Shown here: positions 35,982 to 48,580 of the stretch, piece by piece | Position numbering within the stretch: the stretch's first letter is position 1 | How the letters are laid out: each line of letters opens with the position of its first letter | Assembly: GCF_000013345.1 (NCBI RefSeq) | Contig: NC_007777.1 | Span: 1,922,001-1,986,000 of the forward strand | Direction: 5' to 3' | DNA: 64,000 nt | Source of the DNA: Frankia casuarinae | GTDB lineage: Bacteria > Actinomycetota > Actinomycetes > Frankiales > Frankiaceae | Notes under the pieces: model-generated | The model's input: only the letters and a program-made list of their open reading frames with translations | Database searches by the model: none | What the model was told of the DNA's origin: nothing | Translations under genes and position numbers: made by a program

Positions 35982-36035
35982 TTGCCCGGAAACATATCGA
36001 GGAATGGTGTCGCGACGCGCCGGGAACGAGGATGC

Positions 36036-36063
36036 CTGACAGTCCTGGCTCAGCGGTTATGCT
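36036..36063 (+). promoter_or_regulatory. Possible sigma-70-type promoter for the glycosyltransferase gene
   Basis: CTGACA (36036-36041) and TATGCT (36058-36063) are separated by 16 bases. This would give a leader of about 200 bases before the ATG at 36268. The rest of the 323-base gap 35945-36267 shows only the palindrome at its start. Confidence 0.4.
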
Positions 36064-36267
36064 GGCTCCGGCGGGTACTGCGGTACATTCGGTGCACATC
36101 CAGCCGCCGGAACGTATCTCTCTGACGTGGGCGAGGAGACGCGCGGGCGGGAATACTCGACGTTCCGGGACCGATCGTGTGTACTCGTTCGGTGTGAGTC
36201 GTGGTCCTTTCTTGCCGATTCTTCCCGAAATTTCGCAGCTCGTTGCGGGCGTACTAGCCGAAGGCGG

Positions 36268-37296
36268 ATGATGCACAGGCTGTTGGCGGTCGTCGTTTCT
36301 CACGGGGGATCGACGTCTCTGTACCGGTTGCTGACCACACTGGATGCCATGGCGGAATGTCGGGTGTTTCTGGTAGAAAATGATGGGAAATCCCGACATG
36401 ATGCGTTGCCGGACGGTGTGCGCGTGGTCCAGGGGCACGGGAACGTCGGATACGGCACCGCGGTGAACCTCGCTGTCCGCCGTGCCCTGGAGGACGGGCT
36501 GCGGCCGGAGTGGATCCTGGTGGTCAACAGTGACGTGACGGTCCCTGCCGACACCGCGACGATGATCCCGAAGCTGCTCGCCTGGGCCCCGTCGTCCGCC
36601 GACGTGGTCGGCTTCCCGATCCGCGGCACGGCGGGCGAGCGGGGACGGGCGAGTGCCGTCCTGCCGCGCCCGCGGACGAACGCCTACACGGCGGTACGGG
36701 GCGAGATCGCCGCGGTGGAGAGGTGGCCGGAACTGCGCTATCCGGTCGGCGCCTTCTTCGCCGTCCGCTCGGAGATTTTCCTACGGCTGGGCGGATTCGA
36801 CCCGTCGTACTGGATGTACTACGAGGAGACGGATCTGTTCGCCCGGTTGCACGCCGCGGGTGGGCGCATCGTCTGGGCGGACGACGCCTGGCCGGTCGTT
36901 CATGTGGGCGGGGAGACCGTCGGGCGGTCCGGGCTGCTGTACGCCGAACTCGGCCGGTCGGCAGCCACCTATGCCCGGCGGCACCGTCACGACGTGGGCC
37001 GGTCGTGGACCGCGGTGCACGCGGCCCAGTTGACCGTCCTCGCCGCGCGCAAATTGGCCGTGGGCCGGTCGCACGACGCGTTGCGCGCGGTCCGGATCCT
37101 CTCCGGGCTGGTGAGCGGGCTGGCCCGGCCAGGCTGGGAGCCCGCGGTCAGCTCACGGTGGCACGCCGTCCCGGCCGAGACGCGGCTGCGTCTCGGCCAT
37201 CTCCGCCCGGTCCCGCGGACGCCGCGGCAGCGGCAGGACGATCTGATCGATGATCTCGCCGACGGCTCCCCCGGCTCCTCTGGCCAGCGGACGTAG
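36268..37296 (+). CDS. Family 2 glycosyltransferase
   Basis: A GT-A fold glycosyltransferase of 342 residues. It begins LLAVVVSHGGSTSLYRLL, then has CRVFLVENDG and GHGNVGYGTAVNLAVR; ILVVNSDVTV holds the DxD-like metal site, and YPVGAFFAVRSEIFLRLGGFDPSYWMYYEETDLFARL is the conserved acceptor region with the catalytic ED. The type is rhamnosyl- or galactofuranosyl-transferase-like. It probably adds a sugar to a cell-wall or capsular glycan. I chose the ATG at 36268; the open frame upstream is longer but poorly conserved. A second ATG follows immediately. Confidence 0.88.
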   Translation: MMHRLLAVVVSHGGSTSLYRLLTTLDAMAECRVFLVENDGKSRHDALPDGVRVVQGHGNVGYGTAVNLAVRRALEDGLRPEWILVVNSDVTVPADTATMIPKLLAWAPSSADVVGFPIRGTAGERGRASAVLPRPRTNAYTAVRGEIAAVERWPELRYPVGAFFAVRSEIFLRLGGFDPSYWMYYEETDLFARLHAAGGRIVWADDAWPVVHVGGETVGRSGLLYAELGRSAATYARRHRHDVGRSWTAVHAAQLTVLAARKLAVGRSHDALRAVRILSGLVSGLARPGWEPAVSSRWHAVPAETRLRLGHLRPVPRTPRQRQDDLIDDLADGSPGSSGQRT

Positions 37297-37393
37297 CGCC
37301 AGCATCACCTCGTGCCGGAGGGGGTCTCGGGGGAGTGAGCGTATCCGGTGGCGTGAGTGCGCGAGCTCGCCGCAGCCGGCCTCACCCCCACCG

Positions 37394-38092
37394 TCACCAG
37401 CCGCGGGCGCGCCATTCCGCCAGGTGCGGGCGTTCGGCGCCGAGGGTGGTGTCGTGTCCGTGGCCGGGGTAGATCCAGGTGGTGTCCGGCAGTGGGCCGA
37501 AGATCTTGCGTTCGAGATCGTCCATCAGCGTCGTGAAGGCCTGTTCGTCACCGAACGTGTTTCCAGGGCCGCCAGGGAACAGGCAGTCTCCGGTGAAGAG
37601 GTGGGGAGCGGCGGGATCGGCGTCGTAGAGCAGGGCGATGGATCCGGGTGTGTGCCCGACCAGGTGGATCACCCGAAGGGCCGCCGTCCCGACGGCGATC
37701 TCGTCCCCCTCGCGCACCTGCCGCGCGGTGGGCACCGGAATGGCCGGGGCGTCGTCCGGATGGGCGACCGTGCTGGCCCCGGTGGTGGTGACCACATCTG
37801 CGAGGGCCTGCACATGATCATCGTGCCGATGGCTGGTGACCACCGTTGCCAGCCCCGCGTCCCCGACAAGCCGCAGCAGCGTGTCGGCCTCGTTCGCCGC
37901 GTCGACGAGCAGCTGCTCCCCGGTGACCGGGCAGTGCAACAGGTAGGCGTTGTTGTTCATCGGGCCGACGGCGACCTTGGTGATCGTCAGGCCTGGCAGG
38001 GTCCGCACGTCGGCCGGACCGCCGACCGTGACTTTCCCGGTGTACTCGGTGTAGCCGGTGCGGCTGGTGTCGCCGCCGTTGGCGTCGCTCAT
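37394..38092 (-). CDS. MBL-fold metallo-hydrolase (glyoxalase II-like)
   Basis: A beta-lactamase-fold hydrolase of 232 residues with the metal-binding motif SHRHDDHVQALADV, GDCLFPGGPGNTF, and the later His in YPGHGHDTTLG. The arrangement is that of hydroxyacylglutathione-hydrolase-like thioesterases, found widely beside uvrA in actinobacteria; the natural substrate is not certain, since actinomycetes use mycothiol rather than glutathione. It is divergent from uvrA, with 245 bases between the starts, and convergent with the glycosyltransferase gene. Confidence 0.88.
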   Translation of the reverse strand: MSDANGGDTSRTGYTEYTGKVTVGGPADVRTLPGLTITKVAVGPMNNNAYLLHCPVTGEQLLVDAANEADTLLRLVGDAGLATVVTSHRHDDHVQALADVVTTTGASTVAHPDDAPAIPVPTARQVREGDEIAVGTAALRVIHLVGHTPGSIALLYDADPAAPHLFTGDCLFPGGPGNTFGDEQAFTTLMDDLERKIFGPLPDTTWIYPGHGHDTTLGAERPHLAEWRARGW

Positions 38093-38337
38093 GACGATCC
38101 TCTCCGGAGTGGATGGCGCGGATGGGACGGGAACAGGGGATAGCTGCCGGTCGTTACGGTCCGTCGGGTGGCACCGGGAGATCTGACGCCTCTGACGCCT
38201 CTGAGGTCTCTGCCGGATGCGACGGATTCGTCCGGCTGATGGTTAGGTGGCCGCCCCCGGAAAAGTGTCGGTCCTCATCCGTAGCATGGCCACACTCGCC
38301 CAGGTCCGGTCTTACTGAAGATCATGAGGGTTTGTCG

Positions 38338-41268
38338 ATGGCCGATCGTCTTGTCGTGCGTGGCGCGCGTGAACACAATCTCCGTGACGTCGACCTCGAC
38401 CTGCCCCGCGACGGGCTGATCGTCTTCACCGGTATGTCCGGGTCCGGCAAGTCCAGCCTCGCCTTCGACACAATCTTCGCCGAGGGGCAGCGGCGCTACG
38501 TGGAGTCGCTGTCGGCCTATGCGCGGCAGTTCCTCGGGCAGATGGACAAGCCCGACGTCGACTTCATCGAGGGGCTGTCTCCGGCCGTCTCCATCGATCA
38601 GAAGTCGACCTCGCGCAACCCGCGGTCCACCGTCGGCACGATCACCGAGGTCTACGACTACCTGCGGCTGCTCTTCGCCCGCGCCGGCCGTCCGCACTGC
38701 CCGAAGTGCGGGCGGCTGATCTCCCGGCAGACCCCGCAGCAGATCGTCGACCGGCTGCTGGAGTTGCCCGAAGGCACCCGCTTCCAGGTGCTGGCCCCGG
38801 TGGTGCGTGGCCGCAAGGGCGAGTACGTCGACCTGTTCGCCGAGCTGCAGAGCTCCGGGTTCGCACGGGCCCGCGTCGACGGCACGGTGGTGCCGCTCAC
38901 CGATCCGCCGAAGCTGGAGAAGCAGCGCAAGCATACGATCGAGGTCGTCGTCGATCGGCTCGCGATCAAGTCGTCAGCGAAGCGGCGGCTCACCGACTCG
39001 GTGGAGACGGCCCTGAAGCTGGGCGGCGGGCTCGTCCTGGTTGACTTCGTCGACCGCGACGCCGACGATCCCGAGCGCGAGCGGATGTACTCCGAGCATC
39101 TGGCCTGCCTCTACGACGACCTCTCCTTTGAGGAGCTGGAGCCGCGGTCGTTCTCGTTCAACTCGCCGTACGGCGCCTGCCCCGAGTGCACCGGGATCGG
39201 GACCCGCAAGGAGGTCGACCCGGAGCTCGTCGTGCCCGACCCCACCCTGTCGCTGGCGCAGGGCGCGGTGGCCCCCTGGTCGGGCGGCCACAACAAGGAG
39301 TACTTCGAACGGTTGCTCACGGCCCTCGCCGAGGACCTCAGCTTCAGGATGGACACCCCGTGGGAGGGGCTGCCCGAGCGGGCCCGCAAGGCCGTGCTGT
39401 ACGGCAGCGGCGACACCGAGATCCACGTCGGCTACACCAACCGCTACGGCCGCAAGCGTTCCTACCACACCTCCTTCGAGGGCGTGATCGGTTTCCTGGG
39501 CCGCCGGCACCGCGAGGCCGAGTCGGACAGCAGCCGGGAGCGGTACGAGGGCTACATGCGCGACATCCCCTGCCCGGCCTGCCGCGGCGCGCGGCTAAAG
39601 CCGGAGTCACTCGCGGTGACGCTGGGTGGCCGGTCGATCGCCGAGGTTTCGGGTCTGGCGATCGGCGAGTGCGCCGTGTTCCTGCGCGGGCTCGACCTCA
39701 CCGAACGGGAGCGGACCATTGCCGGTCGGGTGCTCAAGGAGGTCGACGCGCGGCTGACATTCCTGCTGGACGTGGGGCTGGACTACCTCTCCCTCGACCG
39801 GGCCGCCGGCACCCTGGCGGGCGGCGAGGCACAGCGCATCCGGCTGGCCACCCAGATCGGTTCCGGGCTCGTCGGGGTGCTGTACGTGCTCGACGAGCCG
39901 TCGATCGGCCTGCACCAGCGGGACAACCGCCGGCTCATCCAGACCCTGCTGCGGCTGCGCGACCTGGGTAACACGCTCATCGTCGTCGAGCACGACGAGG
40001 ACACGATTCGCGCCTCCGACTGGGTGGTCGACATCGGCCCCGGCGCCGGCGAGCACGGCGGTCGGGTCGTCGTCTCCGGGCCGGTCGAGAAGCTGCTCGC
40101 CAGCGAGGAGTCGATGACCGGCGCCTACCTGTCCGGGCGGCGGCGGATCCCGGTGCCCGACATCCGCCGGGTGCCGGCCAAGGGCCGGGCACTGACCGTG
40201 CACGGGGCCCGGCAGCACAACCTGCGCGACGTCACCGTGTCGTTCCCGCTGGGCTGTTTCGTGGCCGTCACCGGGGTGTCGGGCTCGGGGAAGTCCACCC
40301 TCGTCAACGACATCCTCGCCGCCGTCCTGGCGAACAAGCTCAACGGCGCCCGGCAGGTGCCGGGCCGGCACCGCACTGTCAGCGGGCTCGACAATCTCGA
40401 CAAGGCGGTCCGGGTCGACCAGTCCCCGATCGGACGCACGCCGCGGTCCAACCCCGCCACCTACACCGGCGTGTTCGACCACATCCGCCGGCTGTTCGCC
40501 GAGACGACCGAGGCGAAGGTCCGTGGCTATCTGCCGGGCCGGTTCTCGTTCAACGTCAAGGGCGGGCGGTGCGAGGCGTGTTCCGGTGACGGCACCCTCA
40601 AGATTGAGATGAACTTCCTGCCAGACGTGTACGTGCCGTGCGAGGTCTGCCACGGCGACCGGTACAACCGGGAGACGCTGGAGGTGCACTACAAGGGCAG
40701 GAACATCGCCGAGGTGCTCGACATGCCGATTGAGGAGGCGGCGGAGTTCTTCGCCGCGGTGCCGGCCATCGCCCGCCACCTGCGGACGCTGAACGACGTC
40801 GGCCTGGGGTACGTCCGGCTCGGCCAGTCGGCGCCGACCCTCTCCGGCGGCGAGGCGCAGCGGGTCAAGCTCGCCTCGGAGCTGCAGCGGCGCTCCACCG
40901 GCCGGACGGTCTACGTGCTCGACGAGCCGACGACCGGTCTGCACTTCGAGGACATCCGCAAGCTGCTCGGCGTGCTCGGCCGGCTGGTCGACGCCGGGAA
41001 CACGGTCATCGTGATCGAGCACAACCTCGATGTCATCAAGACGGCGGACTGGATCATTGACCTGGGTCCGGAGGGGGGCACGGGAGGCGGCCGTGTCGTC
41101 GCGCAGGGGTCGCCCGAGGCCGTGGCTGCGGTCGAGGAGAGCCACACCGCGGTCTTCCTCCGGGAGATCCTCAGTGACCGGGTCGCCGAGGTGGGACCGC
41201 TCCCGCCCTCTCAGGTCCGCAGCAGGTCCGCGAGGACGGCGTCCAGCTCCTGTTCGGTGTGCTCCTGA
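38338..41268 (+). CDS. uvrA: Excinuclease ABC subunit A
   Basis: The damage-recognition ATPase of nucleotide excision repair, 976 residues. It has two ABC modules: Walker A motifs [12 protein letters not shown] and [13 protein letters not shown], and signatures [12 protein letters not shown] and [12 protein letters not shown]. Zinc-binding Cys pairs occur as [13 protein letters not shown] with CPACRG, and CEACSGDG with CEVCHGD. The first signature has A in place of the usual S. The ATG at 38338 gives [20 protein letters not shown], the normal start, with GAGGG upstream. The last 20 residues overlap the ssgA-like gene on the opposite strand by 58 bases. Confidence 0.96.
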   Translation: MADRLVVRGAREHNLRDVDLDLPRDGLIVFTGMSGSGKSSLAFDTIFAEGQRRYVESLSAYARQFLGQMDKPDVDFIEGLSPAVSIDQKSTSRNPRSTVGTITEVYDYLRLLFARAGRPHCPKCGRLISRQTPQQIVDRLLELPEGTRFQVLAPVVRGRKGEYVDLFAELQSSGFARARVDGTVVPLTDPPKLEKQRKHTIEVVVDRLAIKSSAKRRLTDSVETALKLGGGLVLVDFVDRDADDPERERMYSEHLACLYDDLSFEELEPRSFSFNSPYGACPECTGIGTRKEVDPELVVPDPTLSLAQGAVAPWSGGHNKEYFERLLTALAEDLSFRMDTPWEGLPERARKAVLYGSGDTEIHVGYTNRYGRKRSYHTSFEGVIGFLGRRHREAESDSSRERYEGYMRDIPCPACRGARLKPESLAVTLGGRSIAEVSGLAIGECAVFLRGLDLTERERTIAGRVLKEVDARLTFLLDVGLDYLSLDRAAGTLAGGEAQRIRLATQIGSGLVGVLYVLDEPSIGLHQRDNRRLIQTLLRLRDLGNTLIVVEHDEDTIRASDWVVDIGPGAGEHGGRVVVSGPVEKLLASEESMTGAYLSGRRRIPVPDIRRVPAKGRALTVHGARQHNLRDVTVSFPLGCFVAVTGVSGSGKSTLVNDILAAVLANKLNGARQVPGRHRTVSGLDNLDKAVRVDQSPIGRTPRSNPATYTGVFDHIRRLFAETTEAKVRGYLPGRFSFNVKGGRCEACSGDGTLKIEMNFLPDVYVPCEVCHGDRYNRETLEVHYKGRNIAEVLDMPIEEAAEFFAAVPAIARHLRTLNDVGLGYVRLGQSAPTLSGGEAQRVKLASELQRRSTGRTVYVLDEPTTGLHFEDIRKLLGVLGRLVDAGNTVIVIEHNLDVIKTADWIIDLGPEGGTGGGRVVAQGSPEAVAAVEESHTAVFLREILSDRVAEVGPLPPSQVRSRSARTASSSCSVCS

Positions 41269-41624
41269 CCGGTCGGGACAAGCCGCTCGGTGCGGTCCAG
41301 GAAGCTGCGCAGCGACGACGCCGCGACCACTACCACGGACTGGCGGTCGCCGTGCACCAGGTCGAGCCGCACGCCGCGCCGATCCGCGTCGGGACCGATC
41401 CGGACGTCCCCGTCGCCCACCGCCGTCTCCAGGCCGGCGCGCAGGGTGTCGCGTGGTGCGACCCAGCTGCCCTGCGGCAGCGCGGGATGCTCCGGCCTGG
41501 ACACCAGCGTCATGGACACGGCCAACGGGTCGCGGGCGCCCCAGCAGATCTGGAACACGGTGATCCGCCCACGGCTGGACGCGTCGTCCACGACGAACTC
41601 CGCCGTGACGTCCTTACCAAGCAC
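41211..41624 (-). CDS. SsgA-like sporulation / cell-division protein
   Basis: A small protein of 137 residues that fits the SsgA-like family of sporulating actinomycetes: a core of [53 protein letters not shown] and a final [17 protein letters not shown]. Family members control septum siting and wall remodelling during sporulation. The GTG at 41624 is preceded by GAGGG and gives the usual family length; an ATG 22 codons upstream is less likely. It is convergent with and overlaps the uvrA 3' end by 58 bases. SsgB is the ancestral member, but I cannot tell which subclass this is. Confidence 0.72.
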   Translation of the reverse strand: MLGKDVTAEFVVDDASSRGRITVFQICWGARDPLAVSMTLVSRPEHPALPQGSWVAPRDTLRAGLETAVGDGDVRIGPDADRRGVRLDLVHGDRQSVVVVAASSLRSFLDRTERLVPTGQEHTEQELDAVLADLLRT

Positions 41625-41874
41625 GCGCTGGCTCCCTCGGTTCGCTTGCCCGATGTCTCGAGGGTCGCAGCCCTCCGCCCCGGACGCCAACGGGGGCCCC
41701 CGAAACAGCGGAAGGTGTGTAATCGGTCACGATGCTGCCGGGTGGCCGTCGCCGCTCGTCACCCTACCGCCACCACCGGAGGGAACCCGCCGCCAAGCCC
41801 GCGCGCTATGCGTGATGAAATGGTTACGTGCAGGTGCTGCTTGCTCGGGATGAAGGTCGCCGTAGGCTCGGTTC

Positions 41875-43992
41875 ATGGCTGATCCGGCGTCCTACCGGCC
41901 CGCGCCGGGCTCGATCCCCGAGACACCCGGTGTCTATCGTTTCCGTGACGAGCACGGTCGCGTGCTCTATGTCGGCAAGGCCAAGAACCTGCGGGCCCGG
42001 CTGGCCAACTACTTCGCCGAGTTGCACACCCTCCATCCGCGTACGCAGCACATGGTCTCCTCGGCGAGCTCGGTCGACTGGACCGTCGTCTCGACCGAGG
42101 TCGAGGCCCTCCAGCTCGAGTACACGTGGATCAAGCAGTTCGACCCGCGCTTCAACGTCCGCTACCGCGACGACAAGAGCTACCCGAGTCTCGCCGTGAC
42201 CCTCCACGAGGAGTTCCCGCGCCTGCAGGTCATGCGGGGACCCAAGCGCAAGGGCGTCCGGTACTTCGGCCCGTACGCGCATGCCTGGGCCATCCGGGAG
42301 ACCCTCGATCTGCTCCTGCGGGTCTTCCCCGCCCGCACATGCTCGGGCGGGGTCTTCAAACGGGCCGCGCAGGTCGGACGGCCGTGCCTGCTCGGGTACA
42401 TCGACCGGTGCTCGGCACCCTGCGTGGGACGGGTCGACGCGGCCACCCATCGGGAGATAGTCGAGGACTTCTGCGACTTCATGTCCGGGCAGACGGGCCG
42501 TTACCTGCGTCGGCTCGAACGGGAGATGCAGCAGGCGGCGCAGGCCCAGGAGTACGAACGCGCCGCGCGGCTGCGCGACGACATCGGCGCCCTGCGCCGT
42601 GCGGTTGAGAAGCAGGCCGTGGTCCTGCCCGACGGCACCGACGCCGACGTCATCGCCTTCGCCGAGGACGAGCTGGAGGCCGCCGTCGCGGTGTTCTACG
42701 TGCGTGGCGGGCGGGTACGCGGCCAGCGGGGCTGGGTCGTCGACAAGCTCGACGAGGTCACGACCGCGGACCTCGTCGAGCAGTTCCTCACCCAGGAGTA
42801 CCTCGACGGCACGGGAGCGGCCTCGACCGGGACCGCCGGTTCGACGGTGCCCACGACCACCGCGGGATCCCAGGGGGAAGGCATCCCCCGCGAGATCCTG
42901 GTGCCCGCCCTGCCGCCCGATGTCGAGGCGGTCACCGAACTGCTCGGCGCGGCCCGGGGTAGCCGCGTCGAGGTCCGCGTGCCCCGCCGTGGGGACAAGC
43001 GCACCCTGCTCGAAACGGTGGAGCGCAACGCCAAGCAGGCGTTCGCGCTGCACCGGACGAAGCGGGCCAGTGACCTCACCGCCCGCAGCCGTGCCCTCGC
43101 CGAGCTTCAGGAGGCCCTGGAGCTGCCCGACGCGCCGCTGCGCATCGAGTGCTTCGACGTCTCGAACACCCAGGGCACGAACGTCGTGGCGAGCATGGTC
43201 GTGTTCGAGGACGGCCTGCCGCGCAAGTCCGAGTACCGCAGGTTCGCGATCCGCGGCATCGCCGGCCGGGAGGGTGCCGGCCGGGAGGGTGCCGGGGACG
43301 ACGTGGCGAGCATGTACGAAACCATCCACCGGAGGTTCTCGCGCTACCTCGCCGAGCGGTCCCGCATCGCCGACATCGCCGACATCGCCGAGCTTGGCGA
43401 CATCGCCGGCGCGCCGGGTGCCGCGCAGCCGATCGATCCGGGGACCGGGCGGCCGCGCCGGTTCGCCTACCCGCCGAACCTCGTCGTGGTGGACGGCGGG
43501 GCGCCCCAGGTGGCTGCGGCGGCCCGGGCGCTCGACGAGCTCGGCATCGACGCCGGCCCCGGCGGGGTGGCGCTGTGCGGGCTGGCGAAGCGGCTGGAGG
43601 AGGTCTGGCTGCCGGACACCGCGGACCCGGTCATCCTCCCGCGGACGTCCGAGGCGCTCTACCTGCTGCAACGGGTGCGCGACGAGGCGCACCGCTTCGC
43701 CATCGCCTACCACCGGCAGAAGCGGTCCACGGCCATGGTGGCCTCCGCCCTCGACGAGGTCCCCGGCCTGGGTGACACCCGGCGCAAGGCCCTGCTGCGC
43801 CACTTCGGTTCGGTGGCGAAGATACGGGCGGCGAGTGCCGAGCAGATCGCGCAGGTGTCCGGCATCGGCCCGCGGACGGCGGCGGCGATCGTCACCGCGC
43901 TGGCCCGGTCGGCGCCGGGCCGCGCCGACGCGCCCGCCCCCGTCGTCGACCCGCGCACCGGAGAGATTCTCGACACGGAGACCGTCTCATGA
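41875..43992 (+). CDS. uvrC: Excinuclease ABC subunit C
   Basis: The dual-incision nuclease of excision repair, 705 residues. The GIY-YIG nuclease domain is at the start ([33 protein letters not shown]), a UVR motif near 205-240 ([19 protein letters not shown]) contacts UvrB, the RNase H-like nuclease begins about 390 ([19 protein letters not shown], later VVDGGAPQ), and tandem helix-hairpin-helix motifs end the protein ([17 protein letters not shown]). In-frame repeats (REGAG; IADIA) lengthen a loop near 460-500. Its stop overlaps the rapZ start by 4 bases (ATGA). Confidence 0.96.
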   Translation: MADPASYRPAPGSIPETPGVYRFRDEHGRVLYVGKAKNLRARLANYFAELHTLHPRTQHMVSSASSVDWTVVSTEVEALQLEYTWIKQFDPRFNVRYRDDKSYPSLAVTLHEEFPRLQVMRGPKRKGVRYFGPYAHAWAIRETLDLLLRVFPARTCSGGVFKRAAQVGRPCLLGYIDRCSAPCVGRVDAATHREIVEDFCDFMSGQTGRYLRRLEREMQQAAQAQEYERAARLRDDIGALRRAVEKQAVVLPDGTDADVIAFAEDELEAAVAVFYVRGGRVRGQRGWVVDKLDEVTTADLVEQFLTQEYLDGTGAASTGTAGSTVPTTTAGSQGEGIPREILVPALPPDVEAVTELLGAARGSRVEVRVPRRGDKRTLLETVERNAKQAFALHRTKRASDLTARSRALAELQEALELPDAPLRIECFDVSNTQGTNVVASMVVFEDGLPRKSEYRRFAIRGIAGREGAGREGAGDDVASMYETIHRRFSRYLAERSRIADIADIAELGDIAGAPGAAQPIDPGTGRPRRFAYPPNLVVVDGGAPQVAAAARALDELGIDAGPGGVALCGLAKRLEEVWLPDTADPVILPRTSEALYLLQRVRDEAHRFAIAYHRQKRSTAMVASALDEVPGLGDTRRKALLRHFGSVAKIRAASAEQIAQVSGIGPRTAAAIVTALARSAPGRADAPAPVVDPRTGEILDTETVS

Positions 43993-44858
43993 CCACCCCG
44001 ACCCTGGATCTGGCGATCATCACCGGGCTGTCCGGCGCCGGGCGCAGCACCGCGGCGAAGTGTCTGGAGGACCTGGGCTGGTTCGTCGTCGACAACCTTC
44101 CCCCGGAGCTGCTGTCCACCATGGCTGAGCTGGGCCGTCGTTCCGGTGGGGCAATCAGCCGCATCGCCGTCGTGGTGGACGTGCGGGGCCGGCCGTTTTT
44201 CTCTGACCTGCGCGCCGCGATCGCGGCGCTCGACGCGCGGGGCATGCATCCCCGGATGCTGTTCCTCGAGGCCAGCGACGACGCGCTGATCCGCCGGTTC
44301 GAGCACGTCCGCCGGCCGCATCCGCTGCAGCGCGACGAGCGGGTGGTCGACGGCATCGGCCGGGAACGGATTCTGCTCGCCGAGCTGCGCGGCGAGGCCG
44401 ACCTGGTCCTCGACACCACCGACCTGAACGTCCACGAGTTGCGGTCGAAGATCGACGCCGCGTTCGGGCAGCCGAACGCCAACCGGCTCAACGCCACGGT
44501 GGTGTCGTTCGGGTACAAGTACGGACTTCCGCTGGATGCGGATCTCGTCGCCGACTGCCGGTTCCTGCCCAACCCGCACTGGGTGGAGGCGCTGCGCCCG
44601 TTCACCGGCCGCGATCCGCAGGTGCGCGACTATGTGCTGGCCCAGCCGGGAGCGCAGGACTTCCTCGACCAGTACTCGGCGCTGCTCCGCCTGGTCGGCG
44701 AGGGTTACGCCCGTGAGGGCAAGCGGTATCTCACGCTGGCCGTCGGGTGCACCGGCGGCAAGCACCGTAGCGTCGCGATCGCCGAGCAGCTCGGCATCCG
44801 GCTCGCCGCGGGCGGCGTGGGAGTCCGGGTGGTGCACCGTGACCTGGGACGGGAGTGA
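43989..44858 (+). CDS. rapZ: RapZ / YvcJ family nucleotide-binding protein
   Basis: A 289-residue P-loop protein with [18 protein letters not shown] (Walker A) at 13-30, [11 protein letters not shown], and the conserved C-terminal half [21 protein letters not shown] and [15 protein letters not shown]. In enterobacteria RapZ is an RNase E adaptor that senses glucosamine-6-phosphate; in actinobacteria the same gene precedes yvcK and whiA and its role is less defined. It overlaps uvrC by 4 bases and is followed 7 bases later by yvcK, so these genes form one transcription unit. Confidence 0.95.
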   Translation: MTTPTLDLAIITGLSGAGRSTAAKCLEDLGWFVVDNLPPELLSTMAELGRRSGGAISRIAVVVDVRGRPFFSDLRAAIAALDARGMHPRMLFLEASDDALIRRFEHVRRPHPLQRDERVVDGIGRERILLAELRGEADLVLDTTDLNVHELRSKIDAAFGQPNANRLNATVVSFGYKYGLPLDADLVADCRFLPNPHWVEALRPFTGRDPQVRDYVLAQPGAQDFLDQYSALLRLVGEGYAREGKRYLTLAVGCTGGKHRSVAIAEQLGIRLAAGGVGVRVVHRDLGRE

Positions 44859-44865
44859 ACCATCC

Positions 44866-45948
44866 GTGAACCTCAAGGGCGTAGCCGCGCGCTCCGACGG
44901 TCCGGACCGGGCACCGGCGGTCGTCGCCTTCGGCGGCGGCCACGGGCTCGCCGCCTCGCTCGCCGCGCTCCGGCAGATCACCTCGGCGCTTACCGCCGTG
45001 GTGACCGTCGGTGACGACGGTGGATCCTCCGGGCGGCTGCGCGCGGAGCTCGGCGCGCTCCCCATGGGCGATCTGCGAATGGCCCTGGCCGCGCTGGCCG
45101 GACCGGACGGATGGTCGACCACCTGGGCGGACGTGTTCCAGCACCGGTTCGGCGGCGACGGGCCGCTCGCCGGGCACGCGGTCGGCAACCTCGTGCTGAC
45201 CGCGCTCGCCGAGCGCACCGGATCACCGGTGGCCGCGCTCGACTTGGCCGCCACCCTCCTCGGCGTGCGGGGGCGGGTGCTGCCGCTGTCGACCAGGGGC
45301 ATCGATATCGTCGCCGACGTCGTGGGGCTGGATCCGGCGGCGCCCACCGCCGAGGTCGAGGTGCGCGGGCAGGCCGCGGTGGCCACGACCGGTGGACGGG
45401 TCGCGGGTGTCCGGCTGTCGCCGGCGGCACCGCCGGCCTGTCCGGAGGCGGTGACCGCGGCGGGCGCGGCCGACTGGATCATCCTTGGACCGGGATCGCA
45501 CTACACGAGCATGCTGCCGCATCTGCTGGTTCCTGAGATGAACCGGGCGATCGCGACGTCCCGGGCGAACCGGGTGATGGTGTTGAACCTGACCGCCCAG
45601 CCGGGGGAGACCGAGGGATACACCCCCCAGGCCCATCTCCACTCCCTCGGCCGGCACGTTCCCGGCCTGCGGCTGGACGTGGTGATCGCCGATCCGACCG
45701 CCGTGCCCGACCCCGATCTGCTCGCCCGGGCGGCGGCGGACGTCGGTGCCCGGCTCCATCTGGCGCCGGTGCGGATCCCCGGCGCGCCCGTGCACGATCC
45801 GGTCCGGCTCGCCGCGGCCTTCCGTGCGGTGTTCGCGGGACTCCCGGAGGCGACCTGCCCGACGCCCGCGTCCCGGCGGCCGGTCACGCAGTACTCATCG
45901 TCCGGCGGACCGGTCCGCCGGACCCCATCCGGTGAAGCCAAGGAGTGA
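44866..45948 (+). CDS. yvcK: YvcK family gluconeogenesis factor
   Basis: A protein of 360 residues related to phospholactate transferase CofD. The family start [19 protein letters not shown] is followed by [34 protein letters not shown] and [20 protein letters not shown]. YvcK binds UDP-sugars and links carbon metabolism to cell-wall synthesis in Bacillus and mycobacteria. I chose the GTG at 44866 for its GGGAG upstream and position before [11 protein letters not shown]; an in-frame GTG at 44842 is an alternative that would overlap rapZ. It ends overlapping the region of the whiA start. Confidence 0.94.
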   Translation: MNLKGVAARSDGPDRAPAVVAFGGGHGLAASLAALRQITSALTAVVTVGDDGGSSGRLRAELGALPMGDLRMALAALAGPDGWSTTWADVFQHRFGGDGPLAGHAVGNLVLTALAERTGSPVAALDLAATLLGVRGRVLPLSTRGIDIVADVVGLDPAAPTAEVEVRGQAAVATTGGRVAGVRLSPAAPPACPEAVTAAGAADWIILGPGSHYTSMLPHLLVPEMNRAIATSRANRVMVLNLTAQPGETEGYTPQAHLHSLGRHVPGLRLDVVIADPTAVPDPDLLARAAADVGARLHLAPVRIPGAPVHDPVRLAAAFRAVFAGLPEATCPTPASRRPVTQYSSSGGPVRRTPSGEAKE

Positions 45949-45953
45949 TCGGT

Positions 45954-46940
45954 GTGGCGGCGATGACGGCCACCGTCAAGGACGAACTGAGCCGGCTGCG
46001 GGTCGCGAAGCCCTGTTGCCGGCGGGCCGAGATGGCGGCCCTGCTGCGCTTCGGTGGGGGGCTGCACATCGTCGGTGGTCGCATCGTGGTCGAGGCGGAA
46101 CTCGATACTGGCGCGACCGCCCGCCGGTTGCGTCGTGAGGTCGCCGAGGTCTTCGGCTTCCCCTCGACGGTGGCCGTGCTGGCCGCCGGTGGGCTGCGCC
46201 GCTCGGTGCGCTACATCGTGCGCGTCGAGCGAGACGGCGAGCAGCTCGCGCGGTCCACCGGCCTGCTCGACCAGCGTGGCCGTCCGGTGCGCGGGCTGCC
46301 GCCGCAGGTGGTCACGGGCTCCGCCTGTGACGCCGCGGCGGCCTGGCGGGGCGCGTTCCTCGCCCACGGTTCGCTGACCGAGCCGGGTCGGTCCTGCTCG
46401 CTGGAGGTGACCTCGCCTGGTCCAGAGGCCGCGCTCGCCCTGGTCGGCGCGGCGCGTCGGCTGGGGGTCCAGGCCAAAAGCCGGGACGTGCGCGGCGTCG
46501 ATCGCGTCGTCATCCGCGACGGCGACGCGATCGGCGCGCTGCTGACCAGGATCGGTGCGCACGACAGCCTGCTCGCCTGGGAGGAACGGCGGATGCGCCG
46601 GGAGGTCCGGGCGACCGCCAACCGGCTGGCGAACTTCGACGACGCCAACCTGCGCCGCTCCGCCCGGGCCGCGGTGGCCGCCGGCGCCCGGGTGCAGGCC
46701 GCGATGCGCATCCTCGGCGACGACGCCCCGGAGCACCTGCTGGCGGCCGGCCGGTTGCGCATCGAGCACGCGCAGGCCTCCCTGGAGGAGCTGGGCGCGC
46801 TCGCGGACCCGCCGCTGACCAAGGATGCGGTCGCCGGCCGGATCCGCCGGCTGCTGGCGCTCGCCGACAAGAGGGCCAACGCGCTCGGTATCCCCAACAC
46901 CGAGGCGAGCGTCTCCCCGGATCTCCTTGAGAACGCCTGA
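45954..46940 (+). CDS. whiA: Sporulation transcription regulator WhiA
   Basis: A DNA-binding regulator of 328 residues that, with WhiB, switches on cell-division genes in sporulating hyphae. The N-terminal LAGLIDADG-like region starts at [20 protein letters not shown]; the C-terminal helix-turn-helix is around [30 protein letters not shown]. The GTG at 45954 gives [11 protein letters not shown], matching the usual MAMTAxVKDE, and AAGGAG lies eight bases upstream. A GTG at 45945 overlapping the yvcK stop is an alternative. It closes the uvrC-rapZ-yvcK-whiA operon. Confidence 0.95.
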   Translation: MAAMTATVKDELSRLRVAKPCCRRAEMAALLRFGGGLHIVGGRIVVEAELDTGATARRLRREVAEVFGFPSTVAVLAAGGLRRSVRYIVRVERDGEQLARSTGLLDQRGRPVRGLPPQVVTGSACDAAAAWRGAFLAHGSLTEPGRSCSLEVTSPGPEAALALVGAARRLGVQAKSRDVRGVDRVVIRDGDAIGALLTRIGAHDSLLAWEERRMRREVRATANRLANFDDANLRRSARAAVAAGARVQAAMRILGDDAPEHLLAAGRLRIEHAQASLEELGALADPPLTKDAVAGRIRRLLALADKRANALGIPNTEASVSPDLLENA

Positions 46941-48415
<1,475 letters not shown>

Positions 48416-48518
48416 GCCCGCGCGCCGCTGGTCGCCGCGCGCCGCTGGGCCCGCGCGCCGCCGGCAGGCGAAACCCGTCGGGCGGCGCCGGTCCTCCCCG
48501 GCCGTTCCTCCCGACCGG

Positions 48519-48540
48519 GCCGGAGAGGATCCTCTCCGGC
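48519..48540. promoter_or_regulatory. 22-bp perfect palindrome between gap and pgk
   Basis: Arms of 11 bases (48519-48529 and 48530-48540) mirror each other around a BamHI-type core. It may be an attenuator-like hairpin or a processing site that separates gap from pgk, or an operator. Confidence 0.45.
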
Positions 48541-48580
48541 TCTTCCTCGACAATTTCTCTCCCCAATGGAGTAACGAAGC

